From Micropterix aruncella (lineage: Eukaryota > Arthropoda > Insecta > Lepidoptera > Micropterigidae), in NCBI GenBank assembly GCA_944548615.1, contig OX155967.1:590201-654200 (forward strand): 64,000 nucleotides of DNA. The letters run 5' to 3'. The position numbers and the translations under genes are program-made. The notes beneath the pieces were generated by a model, which was not told where the DNA came from, ran no database searches, and saw only the letters and a list, made by a program, of their open reading frames with translations. Below are positions 28,640 through 39,713 of the stretch, piece by piece. Numbering within the stretch: the stretch's first letter is position 1; each line of letters starts with the position of its first letter.

Positions 28640-29337
28640 TCTTGCGGTGTCGACTACAACGGGCGAGCCCGTCACCACAGGACGTTTTAACGATTAGTCG
28701 TTCTGTCGCCCTGCAGTGAACGTAGAAGACTTTGGACAGTAAAATTCTACGTCCAGCTACGTCACAACCCGTGAGAGTCCAACGCCTTACCGCGAGTTAG
28801 CCAGGAATAAACCCGGCGGGCTCGAGATACTCGCGCCCTCACTTCCAATTGTGACCAGATTTCTCCGGTCTCTCGATTGGTTCCGAGTTCGAGGTCGATT
28901 GCGCGGTCCTCTCCCTTGCGAAGCGGTGAAACGGTGTGCACCGAATCTATCGCGGACCAAGGCGTCCTTTGCCCGACTCTGAACCGGGATCGGATGGCCA
29001 GTGGTCATTTCAAGAGCAGTCGCCGTAAGGTAGACAACCGCCCCCGCTCTGTAGGAAACAATAGAGTTCCCAGACTCCCCCGACTGTTAGTCGGAGGGCA
29101 CAATCGATTGGCTTGCGCCGCACGGTGTGCAGACCGTCCAGGGGCGCCAGAGGTTTGATTCCCAGGGGAGACTGGTTGACCCAGTGTCCTACCCGGGATT
29201 CGCACCCCATGCGGGGAGGCCGTCGGATGGGTGTTGACCCGTGAGTGTGACCGACCCTGAACACATGGGTCATCGTGGCCACCTCATCATGGGCCCGTTA
29301 GCCCCCAGCCCCAGCCCACTAGCGACCTGATTCGACA
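28626..29337. repeat. 14-bp target-site duplication GACCTGATTCGACA
   Basis: Present at 28626-28639 and 29324-29337, bracketing the GC-rich repeat. The sequence on either side belongs to another repeat family also seen near 33736, which confirms an insertion. Confidence 0.92.
28640..29323 (-). mobile_element. 0.7-kb GC-rich repeat, young copy 1
   Basis: This 684-bp unit starts TCTTGCGGTGTCGAC and ends AGCCCCAGCCCACTAGC. It shares high identity with 35160-35863. Both copies begin at the same base but end at different points, so the constant side is probably the 3' end of a minus-strand retroelement and the other side its 5' truncation. No reverse transcriptase is visible. A conserved frame end TGSPVVVD recurs between diverged copies. 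Class unknown. Confidence 0.85.
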
Positions 29338-29470
29338 CCCAGGATTTACTCCCGATGAGGGGACTCCTCAACGGTCGACAGCACACACGAAATTTTGTAT
29401 ATGCAATCAATTATGACAGCCCGTTCTAACCGTATCTATGATATGGCTGCTGCACCCAGGGTTGGCTCAG
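29338..29470 (-). repeat. unit of a dispersed tandem repeat
   Basis: Reverse-complemented, this matches the units at 33515-33745: AAAATTTCGTG, then GACCGTTGAGGAGT and CCCTGGGTG. It lies directly outside the target duplication of the GC-rich repeat, so that repeat landed in one of these units. Confidence 0.75.
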
Positions 29471-30559
29471 GACAGAGCATTTTAATAAAAGCTTGTTTTT
29501 AAAAATGTGTTTTTACTATTAACTTATTACAACAAACAAGCTGCCCTCCCCGACAAGAGTTTTTTCTGAAGGGCAGACGGGCCAGACAGGCGAGTAGTAC
29601 CCTTAATAAGCTTTTTGGAATTAATTGTAAAACGAAGACAATACTTTGTCATAGATTTCTTCGCTGAAGTGCCTACTTTCACATTTTGAATTATTAGTTT
29701 TCCGGCACACCAACCAACGAGGAGGGAATGTGTGTGTGTGTGTGTATGTATTCCTCTACTATAGCGCCCAAACGCCTAATCCGATTGAGTTGAAATTTCG
29801 TATGCAGGCGTCATTTAGCCATGGCAAGTGTTGAAAAGATTGTGGTTGAATTCGGTCCACAATTCTTAAGTAAGTAAGTAAGAATTCATTTTCAAAAACC
29901 CGATCTGGGTGTAGAAATTACATATCTAATGATATTACTACAAATAAAATTACCTTTCCAATTACTCATAAAATTATAAAAAGTCAAAAAAACTAAATAT
30001 TGAAAAAATATACAAATTCAGAAATTCAATAACAAATATATAAAAACTAGAAAAAAAACAGAAATAATGAGTGAACATAGAGAATCAGCAATTCAATAAC
30101 AAAAATATATAAAAAAAATAGAAAAATAGAAAGCATCCAAAGAAGGTTCAACAGAAACTACATTAAATAAGGATAAAACTATCATTAAAAAATAATACGA
30201 ATACAATTATCAAAATATAATGTGTTTATACACACTTTGTGGTGCTCTGAAAAGAGGGAGTTTTATTACATTTACATTGTTTCCGCTTTTACAGTACATG
30301 TTTTTATAATACTCACCTGAAAAGAGAAACAACATTAAAGCTATTAACTCACAACAATCACTTGAAATATTTTAGACACGAAAAACTTAACCTCACTCTT
30401 CTGACGTTTCGCCAGACTACCCTCGTACACTTTGTTGGCTGTTTCATACATGTCACGAATGTCAATCAAATCACTGTATTCAAGTCATGGAGTGGAAAAT
30501 TTAAATGTAGTGCAATGAACTCCATTTATAAAAATATAAAAAGATCGAACGAAGATCTG
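29471..30559. other. no gene recognised
   Basis: Contains a short (GT)n at 29729-29746 and otherwise AT-rich sequence. Confidence 0.4.
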
Positions 30560-30933
30560 AAGGTAGTGGGCGCATGATAAATCGAAGTCAATGTCATCAA
30601 ATATGCTGGCATTATAAGAAAATATTCCCGGTTTTTTAAATCCTTTAATAATATTTAACGGTGTAATCGCTAGAGGCAAAGAAGTTAACACGATGGATGG
30701 AATGTCGTATATGGTCATTGTTTTACATGTGTTATTCCTCATCATGCATCTTGAGCGTTTGACAAATATTTTTTGAATGGTCCGTACACACTAACGTCAA
30801 GCGGCTGCAGTTTATGGGTGCAGTGTGGTGGGAAAGATAACATCACCACCCCGTTGTCTTTGGCCAAGTCTAATGTGTTTTGAGTATTTTTTTGTTTATT
30901 TAGTAAACCTTTTTCTTTTGAGCAATTGAGCAA
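30560..30933 (-). pseudogene. pogo/Tigger-like DDE transposase fragment
   Basis: The frame reads NTLDLAKDNGVVMLSFPPHC then THKLQPLDVSVYGPFKKYLS. After a frame shift the next frame reads KTMTIYDIPSIVLTSLPLAI then PLNIIKGFKKPGIFSYN. These are the adjacent conserved blocks downstream of the second catalytic aspartate in pogo-like transposases. The N-terminal DNA-binding domain and first aspartate are absent, and the reading frame is broken at about 30745. Confidence 0.85.
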
Positions 30934-32035
30934 TTTAATTAGCCTATATAGTCAATGTCGCTGCTACGATACTTTCGTGCTAAGTATCCTGCTACGATAC
31001 TTTAATATTGTGGAGTTTTCAATGACAAAGGAGCAGCTTTAGAGTTAGCTTGGAATGTTTGAATAATTAAACGGGCCTAAAACTTAGCTCATTTTTCTTT
31101 TATTGCGCTTTTAACACGCTTCATAGGAGTTGAATTCGTGCACTAATATATGGACAAATAATTAGATATAACAAAAAATATTCAGCACACAATTTAATAC
31201 ACATCTTCTTTTGTACACGCTGATATTTTTTTCAAAAACTTTTATTTTCCTAATCTTGACATCAAAATAAGTAGGATTTTCTCATATTTTTATATTGAAT
31301 ACTTTTTTTTTCACAAATCACTCAAAATGAATAATATTGAAACATTATGAAATAGAACCACTAAATGACAGAATAAAAAAAAATATACCCCCCTTTATTT
31401 CTGAGAACTTTTTAGTATAAAAAGCCGGGATTTAGGCATTATTTTAGAAATTTTGAATATTATGAAACTATTTATTTTTTAAAACTATTTTTTTAAAATT
31501 TTATTAGTCAAATTTGATTTTACAAGATGTGAAATAAAATTCGTGATGAATATTTTGTGTGATATTTATTATTCGATATATTAGTGCCCGAAATCAACTC
31601 CAAGAGTATTCGAAGAAAATGCCTATATTTGAGAGCCAATTAATTATTTAGTCAAAAATTCTAAACTAAAAGGTTTAAAAAATCTAAATAATACTCATAT
31701 TGCTGATTATATTACATACAATGTATTTTTTACTAATTAAAAAATGTTTATATCTCGTCAAACAACCTTTAAGAGTAAATTTTTGAAAACTGGGGCCTTA
31801 CGATATAAAGTTGTGTTTTTTTAACTGATAGAAGTTGCAGAGTGCCACAACAATTAAACAATATTAATAATAAAAAGCACGAGGTTATGTAAATGGGATA
31901 AACTGTTCTACATACGACTTAACCCTGTTTTTGGCAATCACTGTGTGTTTAGAAATACTGCAAAACATAGAAAATAATAAGTGCGCTTACAATTCTGAGT
32001 ACGAAGAGTATCCTTGACTTGTTTGTGCTCAATCA
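30934..32035. other. no feature seen
   Basis: Very AT-rich sequence with no gene, repeat end or open frame that I can support. Confidence 0.4.
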
Positions 32036-32394
32036 TTTATTTTATTTATTTATTGATTTCCATAATTCAAATTACAAGTTACAAAAAAAAAACCTTATCC
32101 TAGAACAAAATCATTTTACAATAAGTGTAAGTACATAGTATACCTAGCTTAAAGAGGAAATTCATCTCTTTGATATATTGGTTTACCACTTCAGTAGGTA
32201 TTAACCTGTTTTGAGGTGGTACTAATATCGTTAAATTATTTTGAGGCGGGAGGCAAGTCTTATATGGTACATGTTTTAAAAAAAAATTAAATAACAATAA
32301 TAAAATTATACTAAACTAAATTAAAAATGATGACAATCTACGTAGTTCTATAAAATAATATTTTATTTCTGTATATTAGATATATATATATATA
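32036..32394 (-). mobile_element. 3' end of a minus-strand non-LTR element
   Basis: The left edge is a T-rich ATTTATTTATTG tract, that is an (AATA)n tail on the minus strand. A short minus frame (LVPPQNRLIPTEVV) is shared in sequence with the plus-strand element end at 63780-63840 and with 44789-44996. Only the last few hundred bases of the element remain. Confidence 0.6.
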
Positions 32395-32621
32395 CTAGAT
32401 GACCCGGTGAACTTCGTACCACCTAAAATTGATTTGTTTGTGACTCTTGATTCTAAGCATTTATTGATTCTAATCAACCTTCCAAATCCAATTAATTGAA
32501 ATCTATAATATGGCAGAATCGTGTACGGTTTGAGTTTCGTTCGGTGATTAAATGATAGTCGTTTTATAATTAAAATAAATTCAATGTATTTAATTTACAT
32601 GATAAAATATTAATGCTTTTT

Positions 32622-32812
32622 CGACTTTTCCGACTTTTTTGCATTTTTCAACTTTCTTGACTTTTTCGACTTTTTTGACTTTTTCGACTATTTGGACTTT
32701 TCCGACTTTACGACTTTTTCGACTTTTTCTACGTTTTCGACTTTTTCGACTTTTTTGACTTTTTCGACTCTTTTGACTTTTTTGACTTTTTCGACTTTTC
32801 GACTTTTTGAAA
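32622..32812. repeat. TTTTTCGAC minisatellite
   Basis: About twenty units of a 9-bp motif TTTTTCGAC with TTTTTTGAC variants. It lies within the composite insertion and is strongly strand-asymmetric (pyrimidine-rich). Confidence 0.93.
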
Positions 32813-33514
32813 TTTTACACAATCGCACGGAATGAATAACAGTTATGGATGGTGCAGCTGTCAAACAATAGGATCGCCGCGAACGCCATCTATTGAAAGG
32901 GGCCCATTTCCCAAAAAACCAATTTCGATTTTTTCGATTTTCAGTTGTTTCTTTTAATTTTTCCTAAATATTTTTTTTGTAAACCACCAATCAAGGCAAA
33001 CACAACAAAAGAATAATCATTCAAATCGGTCGAGTCATTTTCGAGATCTTGCGAGACTAACGCTCGGCGATTCATTTTTATATATAAGAAGATATAAGAA
33101 GATAGATAGAATAAAACATTATGGAAAAAAGGCCGAGGGTGGTATACATGAAACTGCTGAAAGGACGCGCGAAAAAAAGTGTAAAGGACAGTAAGCGAAA
33201 AAATCAGGTCATGGAAGGAATTAAAAGTAGGTACCACTTGTATAACATGCCTTGAACACAACCGGTATGACGGCGACGTTTAGCCCCTCATATTTGTTCT
33301 TCGGAGGTGGACGATTCCATGCTTACGGTGAACACGGATTAAGTATAACGTGGGTGGTACGGTATAGCTACGACCATATTTCATATCAAAGAAAGCGTAT
33401 TTTTTCTCAAGAAAATTAGCCCCTAGATCTTCGTAATGCAAAGTTGCAGGTAATAAACAAAATGTTAACAAAAATAACCGAGTTAATTTTTTTTATAAGT
33501 GCAGCAGCCAGGTC

Positions 33515-33745
33515 ATGGCGAAACTTAGAACAGGCTATCATAATTAAATGCGTATACAAAATTTCGTGTCTGTGCTGTTGACCGTTGAGGAGTTCCCTTG
33601 TTGGAAGCCAACCCTGGGTGCCAAAGTCCTGTCTTGATGAAACTTAGATCGGGCTGTCATAATTGAATGCATATACAAAATTTCGTGACTGTACTGTTGA
33701 CCGCTAAGGAGTCCCCTCGTCGGGAGCCAATCCTGGGTATAGAGT
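33515..33745 (+). repeat. two tandem units of about 125 bp
   Basis: Each unit carries AAACTTAGA, CATAATT, ATATACAAAATTTCGTG, CTGTTGACCG and a GGAGT(T)CCC block ending TCCTGGGT or CCCTGGGT. A third, reverse-oriented unit is at 29338-29470. Confidence 0.85.
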
Positions 33746-34344
33746 CAGGGCATGCTTGCTATATAAAACGCATTGTCATCGGAGCTAAACCAACATGTAA
33801 ATTTTCAACTTCATATGATAATATTTGAGGAGTTCCCTCAATTCCTCATGGATCACATCATCAGAACAAAATTTTGATAAAGATGTGACCAATCTGGAAG
33901 TACATCCTTTCAAATAAAACGAATTTTCCAAACCAATTCATAAATGACGGATTTCTGAGGTAACAAACATTTATTAAAGAAAAATACGATCGAATTTATA
34001 ACATCCTCCTTTTTTTTAAGTCGGTTAAAAATAAATCGGCTGTGGTCTACGATCTATAGGACCTGACAGGAAATCGAAAAGAGCTTTATCATTTGAAGGG
34101 CATGTTCACAGCAGACTAAGATGTTAAAATTTCAAATCCACACCATAGCAAAGAAGAGGAAGAAATCAAGAATCACACTCATGAAAGCAAAAATGAGAAA
34201 TATTGTAGAACGGACTAACACGGATATCATAGCATATTGCAACGGATAAATAGGTCAATAATTTATCAAAAGAAATACAAACAAAATCAAATAATTTAAA
34301 ATGTGTCCATAAGGTAAACTTAGTAATATAAATCCACAACATGA

Positions 34345-34500
34345 CAACTCTACGGTTGTGGTAGAAAATTCCCACGCCCACACAATTTCTAACCTCTGCC
34401 TTAGAGCCGTCTGTAAATATGATGTCCAAGCCAGGGGACCGGGACGATATAAGGTCAGAAAATACTACATTGTTTAGGGTGGGGACTGCCCTACTGGTTT
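34345..34500 (-). pseudogene. RNase H N-terminal scrap of a non-LTR element
   Basis: The minus frame reads DLISSRSPGLDIIFTDGSKA then EVRNCVGVGIFYHN. IIFTDGSK...GVGI is the first catalytic-aspartate block of the RNase H domain attached to R1/I-group reverse transcriptases. Nothing else of that domain remains. Confidence 0.75.
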
Positions 34501-34589
34501 TTTCATCAAACTGTTTGAGGGATGATGTACGAAGTAGTAAGTCTGTCGGAGAAGGGAAGGTGAAAGTCTTACTACTGATCTCTCTACAC

Positions 34590-34857
34590 CGTAATCGATT
34601 TCCGGATCGTAATGGAATGCCGCTTGTTCCAGGTTGACAGGAACACTGCGACGGCGCAATCGGTCATGTTGATTTTGTCGTGATTGCTGGCGTTGTGAAT
34701 GTTGTGCACGAAATTGTTGCATTATCAATGTATTCGCTTGTCGTTCATTTTCAGTCGCTCTCAAACATAATTCGGACATGCCAATACCACTATTTTCATT
34801 ATCCGTCGCTCGCTGGTCATCAGTGCGCCTTGCACGTGAAGTAAGATCGCCGCGCAT
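34590..34857 (-). pseudogene. Helitron/PIF1-type N-terminal scrap
   Basis: The frame starts MRGDLTSRARRTDDQR, is rich in R, Q and E, and contains ATENERQANT and LEQAAFHYDPEIDY. The combination of arginine/glutamine-rich repeats and a terminal AAFxYDPxIDY is what I associate with the region before the Rep/helicase module in insect Helitron-like proteins. No Rep or helicase motif follows. Confidence 0.55.
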
Positions 34858-35147
34858 TTGACTGACTTCGACGACCTATGTTACCTATTCTCCTCGGCAT
34901 TATAATGAACACTGTAAAAAGACACGGAATTGTTTTCAGTCACTCAAATCTGTCGAACATTCCTTGAGAACTTAACAATATTGAAATCCTCAGACTAAGG
35001 CCAAATTTGTAGTTATGTATAAGCCTGCAAAGTCTATTTACCTTTATATAATGGCTGATCAAAGTGATTTTTTGCAAAATGCAATTAAATTCGCTTGAAA
35101 CAAATCTATTCTCCAATCCCACTACCTTTTTTAAAAGAAAAAACGAC

Positions 35148-35875
35148 GTTAAATGTAATCTTGCGGTGTCAACTACAACGGGCGAGCCCGTCACCACAGG
35201 ACGTTTTAACGATTAGTCGTTCTATCGCCCTGCAGTGAACGTAGAGACTTTGGACAGTACATTCTACGTCCAGCTACGTCAACAACCCGTGAGAGTCCAA
35301 CGCCTTACCGCGAGTTAGCCAGGAGTAAACCCGGCGGGCTCGAGATACTCGCGCCCTCACTTCCAATTGTGACCAGATTTCTCCGGTCTCTCGATTGGTA
35401 CCGAGTTCGAGGTCGCTTGCGCGGTCCTCTCCCTTATGAAGCGGTGAAACGGAGAGCACAACCGATTGGAGCAAACCCCGCACGGTGCGCAGACCGTACA
35501 ATCTTCGCGGACCAAGGCGTCCTTTGCCCGCCTCTTACCCGGGATCGGATGGCCAATGGTCAATTCCAGAGCAGTCGCCATAAGGTACGCAACCACCCCC
35601 GCTCTATAGGAAACAGTACAGTTCCCAGACTCCCCCGACTGTTAGTCGGAGAGCACAACCGATTGGAGCAAACCCCGCACGGTGCGCAGACCGTCCAGGG
35701 GCGCCAGAGGTTTGATTCCCAGGGGAGACCGGTTGACCCAGTGTCCTACCCAGGACTCGCACCCCATGCGAGGAGGCCGTCGGATGGGTGTTGACCCGTG
35801 AGTGTGACCGACCCTGGACACATGGGTCATCGTGGCCAACTCATCATGGGCCCGTTAGCCCCCGTTAAATGTAAT
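35148..35875. repeat. 12-bp target-site duplication GTTAAATGTAAT
   Basis: GTTAAATGTAAT occurs at 35148-35159 and 35864-35875, directly abutting the GC-rich repeat on each side. Confidence 0.95.
35160..35863 (-). mobile_element. 0.7-kb GC-rich repeat, young copy 2
   Basis: This 704-bp unit is very similar to 28640-29323 and begins at the same CTTGCGGTGTC. It ends at GTTAGCCCCC, so it lacks the last 17 bp of copy 1. It has an extra internal duplication: the stretch GAGAGCACAACCGATTGGAG occurs at about 35452 and again at about 35650, each followed by CACGGTGCGCAGACCGT. Copy 1 has this only once. Confidence 0.88.
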
Positions 35876-36966
35876 AACAATTTCACACAGTCCCGCGGAA
35901 TGAATTATGAATGGCGTAGCTGTCAAACAATAGAATCTATTGTTAGAAAATATAGAGAGCGCCATCTATTGAGAGAAATACGAAGTGGCCATCCCTGGAA
36001 GTACTAATTTCGATTTTTTCGTTTTTTTAGCTGTTCCTTTGGGTTTTTCCTAAATATTTTTTTTTGTAAACCACCCCTGAATCAAGCCAAACAAAATAAA
36101 AGAAACATAATTCAAATCGGTCGTGTCATTTCCGAGATCCTGCGAGACTAACGCACGGCGATTCATTTTTATATATAAGATATATATACACATAAAAATA
36201 TATAAACATATACATATAATATATACCAAATGTCAATATATATTATATAACGTATAAAATACTTTTATAAATAAATTTATACATGTAATATGATAATATA
36301 TAAAATAAAGTTATAATATATATAAGATGATCACACCCGAGTTTTCAACAATTTCTCGCAGTCTTCCCTAGATTTATTAAAAAGCCATGTTACAACCACT
36401 CTTCTAATCGTAAGTACGTCGTAAGGTACGTCGGTCGTTTGTACGTCCATTATTAGTTTATTGTAAAACCTCTGAGCTAGAAATATTTATTTATTTATTT
36501 ATTTAAAAATTAATTACTATAAAACATTGTTTTTGGTTATAAAAATAACAGGAACGGAGGCAAAACCTTCATCTTTTGCTTGTTTGATTCTATCACCCAA
36601 CTGGGACTAGCCCGTTCTAGGATGGACAGGACTGTAATTTTACAATAAATTATGTAAAAGTTTTATTAAAATGCTCATAAAACTAAATTGCTCTAAAATA
36701 TGGTCCTCAAACAAAAAAGAAACAATCAAATAGAATGAGACAATCAGAATTGACATAAAACTAAAGTAAAGCGTAAGATAAATCTATATTAAAAAAAAAT
36801 AAAAAAGTCAATAAGTAATATTTAATATATGTTAAGAAATATAAAAAAGAAATATATATACCTAGTCAAAAAAAAAAAAGTTGTACAATTTATTGTCAAA
36901 ACAATATATAACAACAAAATGAATTGGTAATTAGTTGAATGTTAAAATATAGTCAACATACATAGG

Positions 36967-39505
36967 AATTTATGCAAACGGTTAATAAAGAAAACCAAAG
37001 AAGACTACTACAAAAATAAAATTGCTGAAAATAGCAGTGATTCTAAGAAGGTTTGGCAGCTAATCAAGGAAGCAGCTAACATTTCCAATAACATGCACAC
37101 CATCGATAAGTTAGTCATTGAAAATCGAGTAGTCAATGCCCCAGAGAATATGCAAGAAATCGTAAATGCATTTAACACGCACTTTGCCAGTGTAGGTTCA
37201 AAACTGGCACACAAAATATTAGATCGAAAAAAAATCGGCCGTGAGGACAAAAACTTTACTGAAGGGATACCTACTACTGTGTTTTCCCTAACTCCAACAT
37301 CGCCAAATGAAGTTTCTAAAAGCATTAACTCATTAAAACAGTCTCGTTCCTCAGGTATGGATGGTCTAACTAGTGATATTTATAGAATTGGAAAGGATTA
37401 TTTAAGCTCACCGATATCATTTATAATAAATCTAAGTTTTAAACTAGGATTATTTCCAACAAGACTTAAATGCGCAAAAATCGTACCTGTTTTCAAGTGC
37501 GGCGATAAACTCGATGTAAATAATTATAGGCCCATTTCACTACTGTGTACTCTCTCTAAAATCATTGAGAAAGTTGTTAAAAATAGGCTAGTAGAATATC
37601 TGGATATCAATAGTCTTTTATCGTCCAACCAATATGGCTTTAGGCAGGAAATGGGTACGGCTGATGCTATTGCAGAGGCCACGAAAACCATAACAGCGCT
37701 TGTCGACAAGGGAGAGAAATGTCTTGCTATTTTTCTCGACTTATCCAAGGCGTTCGATACTGTATCTCACGATATCCTTTTAAAAAGACTACTGACCATA
37801 GGTGTAAAAGATCAAAATTTGAAATGGTTTGAAAGCTATATATCCGAAAGGACGCAAATCACTTCGATCGCTGATACTTCCAGCGACGTGAAAAGTCTCT
37901 CATACGGCGTGCCACAGGGAAGTGTTTTGGGGCCTATTTTATTCCTTATATACATAAATGACCTCTACAACCTGACGCCCAGTAAAGCTATATCATTTGC
38001 AGATGATACGGTAATCATCTTTAACGGCAGTAGCTGGCAGCATGTTTTCTCAAAGGCCAATAAAGAAATGGACATTGTTAAAGAGTGGCTGGACGACTCA
38101 CTACTCACACTTAATACCGAAAAAACTAAGTACTTAACTTTCAGCATAGATAAGAGAGGACAACCACCAGATGCCAATTCGATAACTATTCATCAATGCA
38201 TGAACCGTCAATGCAATTGTGAGCCATTAAAAAAAGTGCTGTCCTTAAAATACTTGGGCATAGTCGTAGATAATAAGCTGAGATGGGCTGATCATATAGA
38301 CTTATTGTCTTCAAGGATCAGACGTCTGGCATACATATTTAAAGATTTAAGGAATATTCTAGACCCCAAAACATTAAAAACTACCTATTACGCCTTGTGT
38401 CAAAGCATTTTGAGTTACGGGATCATTGGGTGGGGAGGTTGCTCCAAAACAATTATCCATCAAGTAGAGGTAGCACAGAAGCTGATAATTAAAATTATCA
38501 CCCGTAAACCATACAGATACCCGTCAGAAAAACTTTTTGAAGAGTTCAGTGTACTTGAAGTAAGGCAACTTTATTTAAAATTTTGTCTGGTTTTTATTCA
38601 ATTTCAAATTAAGAGAGCGCCCACACAACAAGCACACCGAACAAGGCGATCCGTGGCGGATATGTTAGACGTCCGTCGAACGAAAACATCTTTTGGTCAG
38701 AGGCATCTTATGAGTATAGGCCCCAGGATATACAACGAATTGGATGAGTCGATAAAATTCGTATACAGTAAAGACCAATTTAAAAAACGGTGTCACAGGT
38801 GGCTTCTGAATGAAGGTCGGGATATTAGCCACCAAATATTTGATATTCTTATGTAATTTAATTTAAATAAATTGAATTACTATTATTATTATTTTATTAA
38901 ATCGCTATTCTTGTTTTTCTCTTTTCTTAATTGAATTATATTGAAATATATATTTTAACTTGTAACATGGACATTTTATATATAATTGTATCCTCGGACT
39001 ATTTAAATATGATTCTTTAAATATTTATTGAGATATAATTTTTTCCTTTATTTCGATTTCGATTCATTAATAATATTTTTATATTTTATTGTATTTATTA
39101 CGACATTATATTATTATTATTCAGTTTAATTATTTCACCATTTACTGAATGTTATTTTTCCAGCACACTACAGCTACATTTACATCACACTACACTACAC
39201 TACAGTTACATCACACTACACTCAAATTACAATGTTTATTATTATTAGTTAATTTTTTATATTATTTGATACCTAGCATATCTTTTAAATTAAGTATTCT
39301 AAAGTATGCACAAGCCACTCTACTTGGTACGCTTGCCTTAGTACGGGCCTAGGCCTAGTTAGGCGGCGTTGATTTTAAAAAAATTGGTCTGCGGTGCTTT
39401 CTATTTTGCTATTATTTACATTTAAGCCTATATTGTTAAACTTACAATGTACTGCCATAAAAAAATGTGCTTTTCTTTAATAAATAAATAAATAAATAAA
39501 TAAAA
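36967..39505 (+). mobile_element. 5'-truncated Jockey-superfamily retrotransposon
   Basis: The second segmental copy reads straight through from the equivalent of 36966 to 39506 (at about 55742), so this block is an insertion. It carries one intact reverse-transcriptase frame and 650 bp of 3' UTR ending in (TAAA)n. A short ATACAT direct repeat flanks it. The copy is truncated in the linker before the reverse transcriptase; no endonuclease remains. Confidence 0.92.
36978..38856 (+). CDS. reverse transcriptase of the inserted element (family A)
   Basis: The frame is open from the truncation point; the first ATG (37093) is internal. Linker: EDYYKNKIAENSSDSKKVWQ. Palm motifs: NYRPISLLCTLSKIIEKVVK, IFLDLSKAFDTVSHDILL (motif A), SYGVPQGSVLGPILFLIYIN (motif B), ISFADDTVIIF (catalytic DD), SLKYLGIVVDNKLRW, and thumb YYALCQSILSYGIIGWGG. 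The C-terminal tail includes TSFGQRHLMSIGPRIYNELD. The domain looks undamaged. It is closely related to the minus-strand element at 41806-44740, which is broken. Confidence 0.92.
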
Positions 39506-39713
39506 TAAATACATACTATTTAAAAATATATTAATAACTTGTGCACCTAAGTTTTATTAAACTATAATTTCTAACATTTGATGTATGGTTAGTCTGTCAT
39601 GACTACCCTAAATGTCAAATTCATTTTTATTTCCAAATTGATCAGATTGTAAAATCTCGGCGTAATGAAAGAGTAATGTCTTTGTCCAAATGATGTTTTC
39701 ATCCTGGGTATAA

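Larger units (their letters stand above)
32395..36183. mobile_element. composite insertion with ACTAGATGACCCGG and CGGCGATTCATTTTTATATA ends
   Basis: Absent from the equivalent point of the second segmental copy (near 44996). It starts ACTAGATGACCCGGTGAACT and ends GCGATTCATTTTTATATATAAG. The same right end occurs internally at about 32820-33090, so two elements of one family lie back to back or one carries an internal copy. Interior scraps include a zinc-free Helitron-like N terminus, an RNase H scrap and the second young GC-rich repeat. The family recurs widely in arthropods to my recollection, but its class is unknown to me. Confidence 0.65.

Noticed and set aside
28640..28680. An HDV-like ribozyme at the constant end of the GC-rich repeat (hairpin ACGGGCGAGCCCGT flanked by partly complementary CTTGCGGTG and CACCACAGG).
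   Set aside because: The pairing has a mismatch, later helices and the catalytic cytosine could not be placed, and orientation evidence suggests this is the 3' end.
29729..29746. (GT)n tract as a regulatory element.
   Set aside because: Short dinucleotide repeat with no associated gene.
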